This document shows positions 33,454 to 46,450 of a stretch of DNA of 64,000 nucleotides, piece after piece (within the stretch, counting starts at the first letter, position 1; every line of letters starts with the position of its first letter). The DNA comes from Linyphia triangularis (taxonomy: Eukaryota > Arthropoda > Arachnida > Araneae > Linyphiidae), in assembly GCA_963978545.1 (NCBI GenBank), contig OZ021727.1, positions 57,920,487 through 57,984,486 of the forward strand, written 5' to 3'. A model generated the notes under the pieces. The model made no database searches. It saw nothing but the letters and a program-made list of their open reading frames with translations, and was not told the origin of the DNA. The translations under genes and the position numbers were made by a program.

Positions 33454-35067
33454 TTACGCAGCGAGAGGGTTAAAACTTTTTGTTACATAATTAACACTTC
33501 TTTGCGCATTATTACAGTCAAGGATGTATCAATTCAAAAGAGTTTCAACTAAAAAAAAATCGATTATTTTTTTATGTGTTTTCACGTATAATGTGGGAAT
33601 CAATACATACTTACGCTATCATTCATTATTTAAATATTTTCTTAATAAACTACCAAAAATTATGAAAAGTCTTTAAAATAAATAGTTTACCTTTTATTGA
33701 AAAATTTAAAAAGTATAACCCCTTGCAACATTTTATTTAATATTTAAATTTGAAAAACAAATTAGATTAAAAGAGTCTCAGTGTTCCTTCGTGATCAAGT
33801 ATTCAATTAACTGAAATTAAAATTAAATACTAATTATAATAATACTAAAACAAGCTAATGCTTAAGTTCATTAGAAAGAAAACGTCAAAATCAATACATT
33901 TGTTTTCATATGTAACTAAATATCGGTATTTCTTAGTACAGAAAAAGGGGTTAGATGGAAAACCTGCTATTATACATCAAACCTATTTCCTCTTTTACTT
34001 CCTATTTTCTTTTTCTAAACGTTTTTGAATTAGACCTTTTTTAAAAATATTATGAAGATAATTTAATAAGCAGTTTGAGTGCTGATGTTTCTGTAAACTA
34101 TTCACTGAATACCAATTAAAATTTATAAGAATATTTAATTTTTTTGTTAAAACAGTTTCAAACGGTTTAGTTAAATGTACTCTTCTCAAAGTTATGCTTA
34201 GAAGTGCTTTTATTTATGCTACATATAATTTTGGTTTATAAAAAATTTAATTTTAAAGTAAAGTGATTTTTATCTTTAAAATATATAGTAATGTTCGTGG
34301 AACAGCATAATTTAGCCATCATTTCCATAAAAATCTAATCTAGTTAGGTTTACATATATTACTTATGTAAGGAAATAAAAAAAGTGCCAAACACTGGTTC
34401 AGTGGTTTGCCAGTTACTGGTACTGCTGAAATTTGGGTTGAGAGGAGAAGGAGTGGGGGGGGGGGGGCACAGTTTTTTTTTTCGTTGCTTCAAATTTTTA
34501 TTTTGAACATAAAATACTATAAAAATAAATAATAAAAAAATAAAATTAAAAAAAAAAAAAAAAAAAAAACATTTTTATGCAAGTTAAAGACGGGTTCCAG
34601 TCTATTGAGAAGATGGGAGCTATTCTTTTTCATACACCCTGTATTTATTTTTTGTTTAAAGTGTTTTATTGTGGAAAAAAGGTTAAGTTTTCTTAAATAA
34701 GGATATAAAATGTTCTCTTAAACCTTTTTGAAGTTTGACACTGTACTAAACGCGAGTTCATAACGTAATCACTCGATTCAAGTGAACGCAATAATTTATT
34801 AAAATAATTCATTTTCCAAGAAATGCATTTATAAATACTTTTTGGGGTAATAATAGGTGTAGTATAACATATCCGAACTGATTAAGCATTTGTCCAACAC
34901 AGTAGATATACAGGTTTGGTTTAAATGAAAGTTTTACTGTTATGCCTGTAAATCTAATTCATAGTTGAATATTTATTAAAGAAAAGTTTTTCAGTGGATA
35001 GTGAATTTGTGCACTAAAATAACTCATTTCTTAATAATTTAAATATACTCCAAAAAGCTCTAGGAAG

Positions 35068-35141
<74 letters not shown>

Positions 35142-36680
35142 CGGTAAAATAGTGATGACACTCTTAGGATATAAAAAAGCAGCCGAGATTAAACAAATGT
35201 AAAAGTTTACTGTCAGAGTGGCTCGGAGCGAAGGGGTGACGCAATCCCTAGTGTCAAAATTTGATATTCTAAAAGGAGGAGTCAAAACGGATTACGTAGC
35301 TTATATGAGTTTGAGTGACGTTCTACAATATTCCAAGTGGTTCTCGCTAACTGGAGAACTTACGAGAGCAATCTAATAGCTACATTGACTATTCCAATGC
35401 GAATACATTACATATATATATATTTCTTCGGCAAACCCGACAAATTTTTAATTTCCGAAAGATGCATCAAATGAATTAGAAAAATTATTTTTATTTTACA
35501 GCAGTATTAGATAGAGAACTATATTATTTGAGTTAATCACTCTATGAAAATTGTACAAACTGTTGAAATTCTTAGTGATGCAATGTCATTCAAGAATCAT
35601 TTGATTCTTATCTTTACAATTTATTTTTAGACGCGTTCAACAAACTAATCGAGGTTTATCGAGAAAATAAATCATTTTTGCTTTTTACCAAAGTTTGAAA
35701 ATTTTTTAAATATTTGTTTTTTATTGGGAATAATAAAAGTGGGCATAAAATGCAGTCTTTCTCGATTTCTGCTTGGTCAAATGAAAGTTAAGGTTTCACT
35801 GCTTAGAAAAAAGTGTCAAAGTAACCTTAATTTGCCAACGATTCACGATGTAACATTGTCAAGCAGAATTAAAATAATTCGTTCACTATCAAAAATTGTA
35901 CTAGACATTCTTTATTATATTACTAATAAACGGGAATAATCTAGAATACTTGGCAACATTTTAAGTTAATCCTACAAGGTAAAATTTCTGGACCCTCAAT
36001 TAAAAGTATTCTTAAAGCGTCAATATATATATATATAAATTAAATGCGGATACTCACATTCCAAATGTTCCGTATCCAAACACTAGTCATATTTCCAAAT
36101 GAAGTTCATGAACAAATTATTGGAATAGTTAAATCCCTTTCCTTACCCGAATCATTTGGATGTAAATTCGTTTATCAATGATTATTTTGCAATGAAATGA
36201 TTAAATAACCTATCAAGTTATAAGAACGCAGACTTAATTATTTCTCAATACAGTTTTCAAAACACGATGGAAGTTTTTAAAAAATTGGATTGTAAAAATT
36301 TACGAAAAGTAGCAGGTTTAGATGAGGACTTGAGTCTTAGATGGAAGAAGCAGGATTCGAACCTGACCCGTTTTAATAGTAATTAATCAAAATAATTTTA
36401 CTTGAAACTATTCGTAATCACCTACTTTCTTGATTTTTTATTATAAAATGTACCGTCAGTAAGTTTCAGCTTAAAGGGGAAGAGGAATTTTTGGACATTA
36501 AATTAAATGTTTTTTGTTAAAAATATAGGAAGTTATACATACATATCCAATAAAATACATGCGTCAGTGTCAGTCGGTAGTAAAAAGAACTTATATGATG
36601 ATGATATATGCTATATATTTTTGAAATCCTTTTGCTATAGTTTTAAATTGGTATAAAACACAACATTATTAAAGAAAATA

Positions 36681-36711
<31 letters not shown>

Positions 36712-36884
36712 CAAACTAAAAAAAAACGTAATTTTTATATATGTATTTAAAGATTTCGTTTTTGGTTTTAGAATACGGAACACTAAAAAAGTTAACAAAA
36801 CTATTCAATTTTGACATTTAGATATTTTATAGAGATATATTAAATGTGACATGTTAGATGAGATGTATTTTATATAGTAGAATT
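33454..36884. other. AT-rich intergenic stretch with microsatellites
   Basis: No gene recognised. G tract at about 34456-34468, A tract about 34550-34570, (TA)n at 35069-35140, T tract 36684-36711. A 71-codon frame at 35724-35939 has no recognisable domain. Confidence 0.55.
35069..35140. repeat. (TA)n microsatellite
   Basis: About 36 uninterrupted TA units. The 84-codon minus-strand frame across it is an artefact. Confidence 0.97.
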
Positions 36885-37437
36885 AGTTTTGGTCAACCTT
36901 GGTAAAAATGTCCGAAACTGGTCAAAAATGGACTTTGAAGGATTGAACTTAATTAGATCACCAAATATGGAATAACTTGCCAAATAATGAATATTCTTTT
37001 TTATTTAATAAGGTATCGTTTTTTAATTTTCATTTAAGAAGATTTCAGACGATTCAGATATCTGGCGACGGCCTACTTGCATCTTTAATAAGTGAGCCAA
37101 GTTGGCAATAAATATTACGTCCTTGATGCTTGATGACGTAACTGATATCGCCAATGGAGTTTACTGCAAGTTTTCGAGCCAGCGATCGGAAATCGTCTAC
37201 GGCCTTCCTCATTGAAAATCAAAGAGTGGTGAGTCACCAGACAAAAAGTGTGATCACTTTTTGGTAAGTTATGACATATTTGGCAATCGGATTTAGTTCA
37301 ACGCATTCAAACTCTATTTTTGACTACTTTCGGCAATGGATACCAGTGGATTCGTATAAAACTACAGACTTTTCTTCACATTCTATAAAATGATTTCAAT
37401 GGGATATTTAAATTTGCAGTGGCCTCTTAGTCTATTA
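36885..37437. mobile_element. Foldback MITE, copy 2, left arm truncated
   Basis: Matches copy 1 at 3761-4429: GTCCGAAACTGGTCAAAAATGG, GCCAAGTTGGCAATAA, GATGACGTAACTGATATCGCC, ACCAGTGGATTCGTA and GGCCTCTTAGTCTA at the right end. The outer ~100 bases of the left arm are missing. Its arms have diverged more than those of copy 1. Confidence 0.8.
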
Positions 37438-38550
37438 AGAAATCCAGGGGAAACTGATAAAAGTCATAGAAACGAGATTCGAGTTATTCATATATTATTG
37501 AACCTTTATTTCGACTATGAAAGATAACAGTTTGAAATCCAAGATAGAAAAGTTACTGTCCAGAAGAAGATATATGCAAGACAAATTCAGACTTTGACCT
37601 AACATTTAACTTTCGTTTGACTCAAAAACACTTTAGTTGCTTTGGTCGTTTTTCTTTGGATCTTTCCAGGAAGATCTTAAGGAGTTGATTCACGTGGAGG
37701 AATTTGACTTTCAAGGCCTAAGGGGATTTGGTATCTTTTAATCTTTTTTTTTTAGTTAAGCCTTTAAAATTATTATTTTGACATATTTTAAGTATTTCTA
37801 AGTAAAAACTAAATTTTATTTTAAAAAAAGTTCACATAGTGCTCTAAATTAAGGGAAAAAAAAAAAAAAAGAGTAAAATTCATAACACTTCAAATTCTAT
37901 TTTATTTTTCATTTTTACATTTTTTTTTTCTGATTTTCTTTAAAAAAATGTTCCTAGTAATATACTCTAACTTTTTATGCACCGAATTTAGCATAAATAA
38001 AAGTTTTCGAGAAAAACGATAATTACTGTACCTAATGTAAAAAAAGCGTAAAAAACTGGTATTTTTCGACATTTAAATTTGTAAAAAAGAAATATTTTAT
38101 TTAAAAATCCATGCCTATTTTTGTCAAATAGATATTAAGAATGCAGTATTAATATTTTAGACATTTTTTTACATCTGTCTGTAGCTCTTTCAAAATAAAG
38201 CTCATAGTGAAAAGTACACGTTATAGCATATATAATTTATGATTTACTGTAAGGTTTTTTTTTATGTGACATACAAGTTGGGCACAAATTAAGCGGTCAA
38301 TTACATCCCAATGGAGTCTTATAATGCTATATAACATCAATTAATAAACCATTATTTTCCCCCTGTTAATTCATGTTCACCATGTAATTTTTATGCAAGA
38401 AGAATGTTTTATTATGCTTAGTTAAAAGCGTTTAACAACTCCAATGAAAATCAATTTTCCGGCTCATTTATGTCCACCGTAAATGGATTTGTTTTTGCTG
38501 AAGAAAGGGTCATTGTTTAGTTTTACTGCAGACTATATTTCATTTCTTTA
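37438..38550. other. AT-rich intergenic stretch
   Basis: No gene or repeat family recognised; several A and T homopolymer runs (37855-37870, 37920-37930). Confidence 0.5.
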
Positions 38551-39800
38551 CTAGCTGAATACCCGTGCTTCGCCACGAAATTTTACCATGTGCAATATTT
38601 TAGCCAGCTATGAGGCCCCTCGTTGCGAAATACGTCATTGGTGTATAGGCCCCCAATTGTTGGTACTTCGCAACGCAAATCGAGCTCCCTTCGCTCGCTG
38701 AAAAAGTCATTGACACATAAGCACAGACTTTCTTAACTCGTTGAAAGTTTCATTGCTATGAAAACATGAGCTCGCTTTGCTCGATGAAAGGGTTCATTGT
38801 TGCGTAAGCATAAGGTCTCTTCTCACACATTAAAAACTAATTGCTACGTAAAGCCTTAATATTAGAAGCCCATCTCTTGTAGAGAAACAATAAAAAAAAT
38901 TCCCAGTTAATAACTATAATACAACACCCCTTTAAGAATATTTTAACTCGTGATGTTGGTAAAAAGCAAAATTAGAAGGTCAAAACTACTTATGTTGAAA
39001 ATTTCAGAGCTGTAGCCCTATTAGAAATCGTTTTGTGAAATATTTATTAATTAAAAAATTAATCAAACAAGAATTGAATAAAAATTTAATATTCTGTTTT
39101 TCAAAAGTCCAATTAAAAGGCTGAAACTACTTATGTTGAAAATTTTAGAGCTGTAGCCTTATTAGAAATCATTTTGTAAAATATTTTTTAGTTAAATAAA
39201 AAAATTAATTAAAAAAGAACTAAATAAAAATTTAATATTCTGTTTTTCAAAAGTCCAATTAAAAGGCTGAAACTACTTATGTTGAAAATTTCAGAGCTGT
39301 AGCTCTATTAGAAATTGTTTTGTAAAATATATATTAATTAAATAAAAAAATTAATTAAAAAGGAACTAAATAAAAATTTAAAATTCTGTTTTTCAAAAAA
39401 CCAATTAGAAAGCCAAAATTACTTATGTTGAAAATTTCAGAACTATAGCCCTATTAAAAGTCGTTTTATAAAAAAATGTGTTAATTAATTAAGAAAATTA
39501 ATTAAAAAATAACTAATTGAGCTTTTAACATTCAGTTTTTCAAAAGTCCAATTAGAAGGCTAAAACTACTTATGTTGAAAATTTCAGAGCTGTATCTCTA
39601 TTTCAAGTCACTTTGTAAAAATAAATTAAAAAAATTAATTAAAAAGGAACTATTTAAAATTTTAACATTTTATTTGTAATACATAAAATTAGAAAGCCAA
39701 AATTTCTTGTGTTGAAAATTTCAGAGCTCTACTCCAATTTTAAGTAGGTTTCTATAGATCCACAGACAGACAGACACACAGCTTGGTTTATTATTATAGA
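38551..39800 (-). mobile_element. Non-autonomous Helitron, 1.25 kb
   Basis: On the minus strand it starts TCTATAATAATAAACCAAGC after a host A (39801 complement) and ends GCACGGGTATTCAGCTAG before a host T (38550 complement). A short CGTG...CACG hairpin (TTCGTGGCGAAGCACGGG) lies about 12 bases before the CTAG end. Insertion between A and T, a 5' TC, a 3' CTRR and a subterminal hairpin are the defining Helitron marks, with no target duplication. No Rep/helicase is encoded. Most of the interior is a six-unit tandem array. A short relative lies at 45042-45370. Confidence 0.85.
38970..39745. repeat. Six-unit tandem array inside the Helitron, period ~137-147 bp
   Basis: TATGTTGAAAATTTCAGAGC recurs at 38991, 39132, 39278, 39424, 39571 and 39708 (last unit TGTG). 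Each unit has a CAATTAGAAGGC-like and an ATTCTGTTTTTCAAAAG-like block. Confidence 0.92.
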
Positions 39801-39801
39801 T

Positions 39802-40498
39802 TAGATCACAAAATCAAGTTTTATACTGAAAATCTTTTTCATTCTTGAACATTTGCTTGTATTCTCTAATTAATTGCTTGTATTAAATAATTAGCAGTTT
39901 GAAACGATAATGATCCTCTTCAAGTAAGCGCCAAAAGTTCATAAAAGATCAATCGAATTAAATAATACACACGTACAGACAAAAATAACCTTAAAACTAT
40001 TTTCTCAGAAGATAAGACCTATCAGCAAGAAAGTAAAATTCCGACAGTCAATTTTTGGTCATTTTATGGTAGAAGTCATTCGAAATTAGCGTTCGTTTCT
40101 TGGCAACACGGATTGTCACTATCACTTCATTAGACATCAATTGAGGCCCAATTACTCTCGCATTTGAAACCACAATAAATTCTTTCTTTGAGAACATGGA
40201 GCTTTTTTCGTATCTACAATTGCCGTCTTTGAAATATATTCTTTATTAAGGTGGGAGTAATTTCTTTTTATACTGAATTTGTTTTTATCTATTTTTTTCT
40301 CATTATTTTCTCATTAGTTTCTTGTTTTCTAATTGGCTTTTGGTGATATTAATTTTTAACGGAATACTACTTAAGGTATGAAAAGACCATCAAGATTCTA
40401 AAGTGTTTAATTTCTTCATTGGTGTACTAATGACCATTCTATGTGAATGCTCTTATTCATACTTTTAATTTTCTTGACGTATATTATAATATTTTATT
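39802..40498. other. Intergenic stretch
   Basis: Nothing recognised between the Helitron and mariner. Confidence 0.5.
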
Positions 40499-40500
40499 TA

Positions 40501-41789
40501 TTGGGTTGTTTGGAAAGTAATTTCGTTTTTTCCCGTCAGAGGACTTATTTACATTTTTTCGAAACCAACTTCACACTTAAGCCGCATAACCATTATATGT
40601 CATGAGAGCTGATATTGCAAGGCTTGTGTGTGAAAAAGTTCTATTAATTCTACGCAGTAGTTTTTGGTTGGTGCCCTTTTAAATATGGAGAGCAATAAGC
40701 AGCATTTTCGTCATATTTTACTTTTTTACTATAGAAAAGGTAAAAATGCTGTCCAAGCGAGAAAAAAATTGACGGATGTGTATGGAGAAGGCGTGTTAAC
40801 AGTACGCCAGTGTCAGAACTGGTTTGCAAAGTTTCGATCCGGCAATTTTAATGTCGAAGATGCACCACGTTCGGGAAGGCCAGTTGAAGCTGATAAAGAC
40901 AAGATAAAGGCATTAGTTGATGCAAATCGGCGAATGACCACACGAGAGATCGATGAGAGGTTAAATTGGTCGAATTCGACTGTTTATGGCCACTTGAAAG
41001 GCCTGGGCTTAACCTCGAAGCTCGATGTGTGGGTGCCCCATGTTCTTACGGAGCGAAATTTGTGTCGTCGCGTTGACGTGTGTGATTCTCTCCTCAAACG
41101 TCAGGAAAAAGATCCATTTTTGAAGCGGATTATTACTTTTGACGAAAAATGGGTCGTATACAACAATGTGAAACGCAAGAGGTCATGGAGCAGAAAAGAC
41201 GAACCGGCTCAAAGCGTTTCAAAAGCCAACATTCACCAAAAAAAGGTGATGCTGTTCGTTTGGTGGGATTTCAAAGGAATCGTTTTTTTTAAAGCTTTTA
41301 CCGGACAATACAACTATTAATTCGGAAGTCTATTGTCATCAGCTGGATAAATTGAATGATGCGCTTAAACAGAAGAGGCCAGAATTAACCAACAGGAAGG
41401 GTGTAGTGTTCCACCAAGACAACGCGAGGCCTCATACAAGTTTGGTCACTCGCCAAAAGCTTTTACAGCTTGGATGGGACATACTGCAACACCCACCATA
41501 TTCTCCAGATCTGGCGCCTTCCGATTATTATTTGTTCCGGTCCCTGCAAAATTTTTTGGATGGTAAAACCTTTACCTCAAATGAAGATGTCAAAAACCAC
41601 CTGAATCAGTTTTTTGCCAGCAAGAACCAAAACTTTTATGAGAGGGGAATCATGTTACTGCCAGAAAGATGGCAAAAGGTGCTGGACCAGAATGGCCAAT
41701 ATATAATTTAATAAAATATTTATTCATTATACGAAAATTGTCCTTCATGTTCCCCCCAAAAAAACGAAATTACTTTCCGAACAACCCAA
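40501..41789 (+). mobile_element. mariner transposon, 1289 bp, both ends intact
   Basis: 30-bp terminal inverted repeats with one mismatch (TTGGGTTGTTTGGAAAGTAA at 40501, complement at 41760-41789). Flanked by TA on both sides (40499-40500 and 41790-41791), the mariner target duplication. The length is typical of full-length mariner. It encodes one transposase with a single frameshift. Target and element ends are clean, so it is a young copy. Confidence 0.95.
40685..41711 (+). pseudogene. mariner transposase with one frameshift
   Basis: The first block (40685-41320 frame) starts MESNKQHFRHILLFYYRKGK with a helix-turn-helix region (LTVRQCQNWFAKFRSG, then GRPVEADKDKIKALV and a second HTH, NWSNSTVYGHLKGLG) and WVPHVLTERN, the mariner linker. 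The first catalytic aspartate is in ITFDEKWVVYNNV. The second block (to 41711) contains HQDNARPHTS and PPYSPDLAPSDYYLF, so D,D34D is complete. The frame breaks once, near 41285-41300, in a run of T and A just after the first catalytic domain (GIVFF). The usual glycine before the first aspartate (TGDEKW in relatives) is phenylalanine here. It catalysed cut-and-paste transposition at TA sites; this copy cannot make full-length enzyme. Confidence 0.93.
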
Positions 41790-41791
41790 TA

Positions 41792-44246
41792 TATATACTT
41801 TAATTTTTTAATACATATCCATGAAATATGTTGTTTTTCAAATGCAAACAAAGTTTTTTTTGTTATGAAAAACTAAAATAAAGTAACTGCAAATATATGA
41901 GGGGATCTGTATGGAGACGGCTCGGTTATGATCCTTTATTCACCCGTTGTATTTTAAACTACAATAAATAAACATATTACTGTTTTAAAGGTGTTGTTCT
42001 CCGCTTTACACAATTCTCTTTAGTATTTGTTGATTAAAAATTAAAAAGTTTCATTGGATTTTTTATTATATAGGTGACATGATTATATCAATCGGATACT
42101 ACACGAGCCATGCAGCGTCGAGTTTTGCTTTCCAAATCAAGTTTCATAATATCTCTCAGCAGTAGCATACAATATCTAACACTGATGAACTTTAAAAAAA
42201 AATAATAACTTTAAACAATTTTAAATGCGCAGGTTGAGCACGGGTCCATTACTTAATACTAATTTATTTGTTGGCACAGGTCTTCATTGAAACTACATAC
42301 TTACAATTAGAGGAGGAAATGTCACTGACATGCGTGTACTATTCGTTAGAAGAGTTGATTAACTCTTACAGGGGATGGAAGGATAAGATATGTAAGGACT
42401 GTTTACAATACTTTTCTTTGCTTACACAAAAGTTCAAATCCTACTAGTTCAATCCTTCACGTGAAACATGGTATATTTTTGTCAAAGGAAGGAACTAAAA
42501 CTATTTACGGGAACCCGTAAGTCTACACTCTATAATGAAGTACTTAAACTAATATATACATGTTTTCGTTTCAATACTTTGAAACGACACTTAATGCAAA
42601 CAACATTATTTACTCAGACACATTTAAAGACAGATTGACTCTGCTTAATTTCGCTTACTCAACAAAATCTCGCACTTGCCTTAATGCGGTAAATACGATA
42701 TAATGGAGCACAAATTGAGTTGAGAGGTACGACAAAATGTTGAATTTAAACAGTTCCTAAAAGTTTAGCTCTGTCCCTAAAGGTCTTAATTTGCAACTTG
42801 AGTTAAAAGACCGAAATAAAATTACACGAGTTTCTCACTTTAATTTCGAGAGAAGACATTTTTACTCTTGCTGAAAACAACGAATATTGCCCCCATCTAG
42901 TTTACCTTTCATCGCTGCGTTTATTTAATGAATTTTAATTACCTGTACCCCTCGCAGCTTTACAGTTTGCCCATCTGAATTTATATTTGTGTCATCATGA
43001 CTCATAATGGGACCCCAGGACATTTTCTATGGTAAAGTTTTAGTTTGGAATTAATTGACTTAATGCTGTTTAGTTGGATTATACTTGTAACTTATTTATT
43101 AGGGAATATTTGTTATGTGTGTGTCTCACTGGAAATTGATAAAATTGCGAGGCAAAGTCATCGTAGAAAATCTTAATTATCATGTTGAGGGATGTCAATA
43201 TTTGCTAATCCAACACCAGTATCGCAGTTGATTTATGTATTCATATTTTTGAGGAAAACTTTGATGGATAGGAGTTTTAATTTGTTGGGAATTTTTAATT
43301 AATTTAAAATGAGTTAAATGTAAATATGAAATAAATATGAAAGTATGGAAAAAATGTGAAGGTTTGTGGTAAAAATGTTCTGCAGTTTGTAATAAATTAA
43401 CTATGTACAGTTCTCATAACTGAAATATAGTTTTGACATGTTTGAATTATAAATATTTGTTGTACTTAATGGTTGTGTTATCTTAAATAGAGACGTTATA
43501 TAAATTATTGTTAAAACTTTTACTTCTTGAATATATTTCAAAATGTGATACACTCGCTTCATTTGCAGATAGATAAATTTGAATAATTTTATTCTAACTT
43601 AACAAGAATTAGTGTTATTTTGGATAACTTCAAATTGCAATTGATTATTTAATTTAAAGTATAGTCTATCAAGTAAAGGTTTATAGTCGATGCCGTTTAC
43701 TTTACCTTTTGAAATCATTTTTGTCGCGTCTGTTTGATTATCTCTCCAATAATTACAAATGGTTAATAAATGTATGTTTATAAAACGTCGTTAATTTATA
43801 TCATTCCCCGGAGGTAACTAAAATTTCAGTATTTAAGAATACTTTGTTATCCTGTTTTATATAAAATGTTAACTACCCGTCATAAAAATAAAAATTAGTA
43901 TATAAACTGTTTTCAATTTCTGCCAAACGTGAATTTGATAGAATTTAAAATTTTGTGAATTTTTTAACATGTCCACATTATAAATAACTAAAAATTTGTT
44001 TCATTTTTATTTATAATTTACATTATTCATTAGATAATGAACAATTATTAATTAGAAAATATATTCAGCCAGTCCATTTTCTGATGTACTATTTGTGTTT
44101 TTTTGCATGTTTTACATTTTTCTTTGTTTCAGAAAATAAATTTGGTGAACTATTATTTTTATGCAATAAAATGAAAGTTCATTTAATAAACTTTTTTCCT
44201 TTAAGTACTTTGTGTCTCAGAAACAATTGATGCACTACAACAATTT
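41792..44246. other. Intergenic stretch with a possible regulatory island near 42890-43020
   Basis: No gene or repeat recognised. The part at 42890-43020 is less AT-rich and lacks repeats (CATCTAGTTTACC, TTTAATTACCTGTACC, CATCATGACTCATAATGGG with an AP-1-like TGACTCA). Confidence 0.4.
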
Positions 44247-44251
44247 ATAAG

Positions 44252-44458
44252 TGTTGGAAGTAATCGCACATTGCGAGTTAACCACGAATCTCACATTCTG
44301 ACTGGATGATAGTTTTTCCATTTAAGACTATGTTTTGACTTCGACATATTACAGACTGTCGTCTAACTTTATTAACCGATAGCGTTTCGATATATTCTTG
44401 TTTGTTGTAAAATTTGGGACAGTTGTGGTTAACTCGCATTGTGCGATTACTTCCAACA
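44252..44458. mobile_element. MITE, 207 bp, 34-bp inverted ends, 5-bp duplication
   Basis: Terminal repeats 44252-44285 and 44425-44458 (TGTTGGAAGTAATCGCACA..., one mismatch). Flanked by ATAAG at 44247-44251 and 44459-44463. No coding capacity. The superfamily is not clear from the ends. Confidence 0.85.
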
Positions 44459-44829
44459 ATAAGACTGCATGAGAAATAAACATATTAATATTTAGTTAAA
44501 TGCATTCTTTGTAATAAAAAATTTTCAATCAAATTTTAATGTTTAAAAGGTGAAATTTGTTGCGTATGCGTAGAAATTATGCATTTAATAAACGATTACC
44601 TGCTGTTGATTTTTCTCTGATTTAAGTAATGTAGACACGACGGCGATTGTGATGGCTAATTACAGATTGACTGTCCGACTAACTGGTGGGATTCTCCGGA
44701 GTTTCTTTCAAATGAGGTGCAAGTACCGAGTAGTTTCACCGTATTTGCGTTAATCGAAATGAATTTCTAGAAAAAGATCTAAAATATATTTCAGCAATTA
44801 AATTATTTATTTATTTAAAAAGAAAAGAA

Positions 44830-44852
44830 AAAAAAAAAAGGGGGGGGGGGGG
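44830..44852. repeat. Poly-A to poly-G junction
   Basis: A run followed directly by about 12 G; a like junction is at 45638-45659 and, as T to G, at 5630-5652. Confidence 0.9.
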
Positions 44853-45041
44853 AGAAGAAAGAGGAAAAATGATTTTTCAAGATTTATCTTGAAAAAATAC
44901 CTTCGAGCTTATCTTTAATTTTTTGTATCATTGGGATGATTTGTATATATGTTGACAGTTCCATTAAACTTGTTAAGTCGTTTTATCATAGATTGAACTC
45001 AACAAACATACACATATAAAAAAAAAACTTTAAGAATTATA

Positions 45042-45370
45042 TCTATAATCATAAAGCAAAGAGTATGTCTGTCCCTCTATAAAAAGCTACTTAAATTAGA
45101 TGTAGAGCTCTGAAATTTTTAACTAATTAAAAAAAAACTCATTCAAATTTTATCATTCTGTTTTTTCAAAAATTAAATTAGAAGGTCTAAACTACTTTTT
45201 AGCTAAGGGTGCCTGTGCTTATGTGTCAATAAACTTTTGGCGATCGAAACGAGCTTGGTTTTGAATAGCAATGAACCTTTCGGCGACGAAACGAGCCTGC
45301 TCTCGTTGCTCCAAAAGCTGGAACCTACACACTAATGACGGGTCACCGCAACGCTGGGCCACGCAGTTAG
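45042..45370 (+). mobile_element. Short Helitron relative, 329 bp
   Basis: Starts TCTATAATCATAAAGCAAAG after host A and carries one unit like the array of 38551-39800 (GAGCTCTGAAATTTTTAAC, ATTCTGTTTTTTCAAAAATT, AGAAGGTCTAAACTAC), then the shared 3' part (GTGCTTATGTGTCAAT) and a degraded end CACGCAGTTAG before T (CTAG has become TTAG). Opposite orientation to the larger copy. Confidence 0.7.
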
Positions 45371-46017
45371 TATTAAATAAATTCTACATTACTTTGTATG
45401 GTTTTTAGGTTATTGTATCGGTATCTTATGAAAGGTTCACTTGATTTCATATTAGTTTCAATCCTCATTAGCTGCATAATAAGGCAGTTTGACCAAATCA
45501 ATAAAAACATTTCTGAGTTTTAGAAAACGTAATAGTATATATTCCAATGCTTTAATTTTTTTTAATTGTTAATCTGAAAAGTCTTAGTTTTTCCTATTGG
45601 GATACAAGAGCGAAAGAAGAAGAAAAAAAGTAGAAAGAAAAAAAAAAGGGGGGGGGGGGTGGAATCGTATTATTTCGCTCATTCTTACGTTTGATCCTTA
45701 TAGAAGTGTTTATATAGTGTTTGTTCTATAAATTTATAAAGCATACCATACGTAAGTGGTTCATTTACATCAGCCAATTATAAAGCCACATTAAATCACG
45801 TCTAGAAAATATGTTTTGTGTCTACCATTAATCTGAATTATCAAAAACAATTTTAATAGAAAACTGAGGTAAACGAAGCTTCAAAATTAATTTAAAATTA
45901 TTTTTGAGATTAAGACAAGGCAAAGTTAACTATATTATGATAATAAGATGTTTTCATAATAGTTTTGACAACCTTGTCCCAAAAGAGGCAAAGTCAATTA
46001 ACCGGACTCCACGATGT

Positions 46018-46450
46018 ATTTTTGCTTAATGGTAAATGTTGTGCTGCAGGAGTTTGGAAAATAGGAAGGTATATGAGAGCCCTTCCGAAAACAATACAAA
46101 CAAAACCGGAAGAACCACATTTTTATAGTTAAGATATGATTTTATTTTCAAAAAATATAATTGTGAGTTAAAAAGTTTATTCAGATGCGGGAGAAAAAAA
46201 TTAATCAAGAAAGAATTTCTACTATGTTCGGATTTAAAATGTTTTCATTTATTAATTGGATGTTAAAGGAAAGAAAGAACGAATTGTTTTCAAATAGGAC
46301 AATAAACTAAGATTTTCAAATAGAAATGTACTTTGTGCCATAGAAGTTTGAAAAACTGAAAGGTATATTGAGAGCCCTTCAGAGAACCACAGAAACAAAA
46401 CCGAAAAATCGCACTTTTAGAGTTAAAATATTATTCGATTTGCATATTAA
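46018..46450. repeat. Direct duplication, ~105-130 bp, spacing ~295 bp
   Basis: AGGTATATGAGAGCCCTTC (near 46067) recurs as AGGTATATTGAGAGCCCTTC (near 46362), followed in both by ACAAAACCG-type and TAGAGTTAA-type blocks. Possibly two units of a diverged satellite. Confidence 0.7.

Noticed and set aside
33098..33473. Two frames rich in Thr-His
   Set aside because: They are translations of the (CA)n microsatellite.
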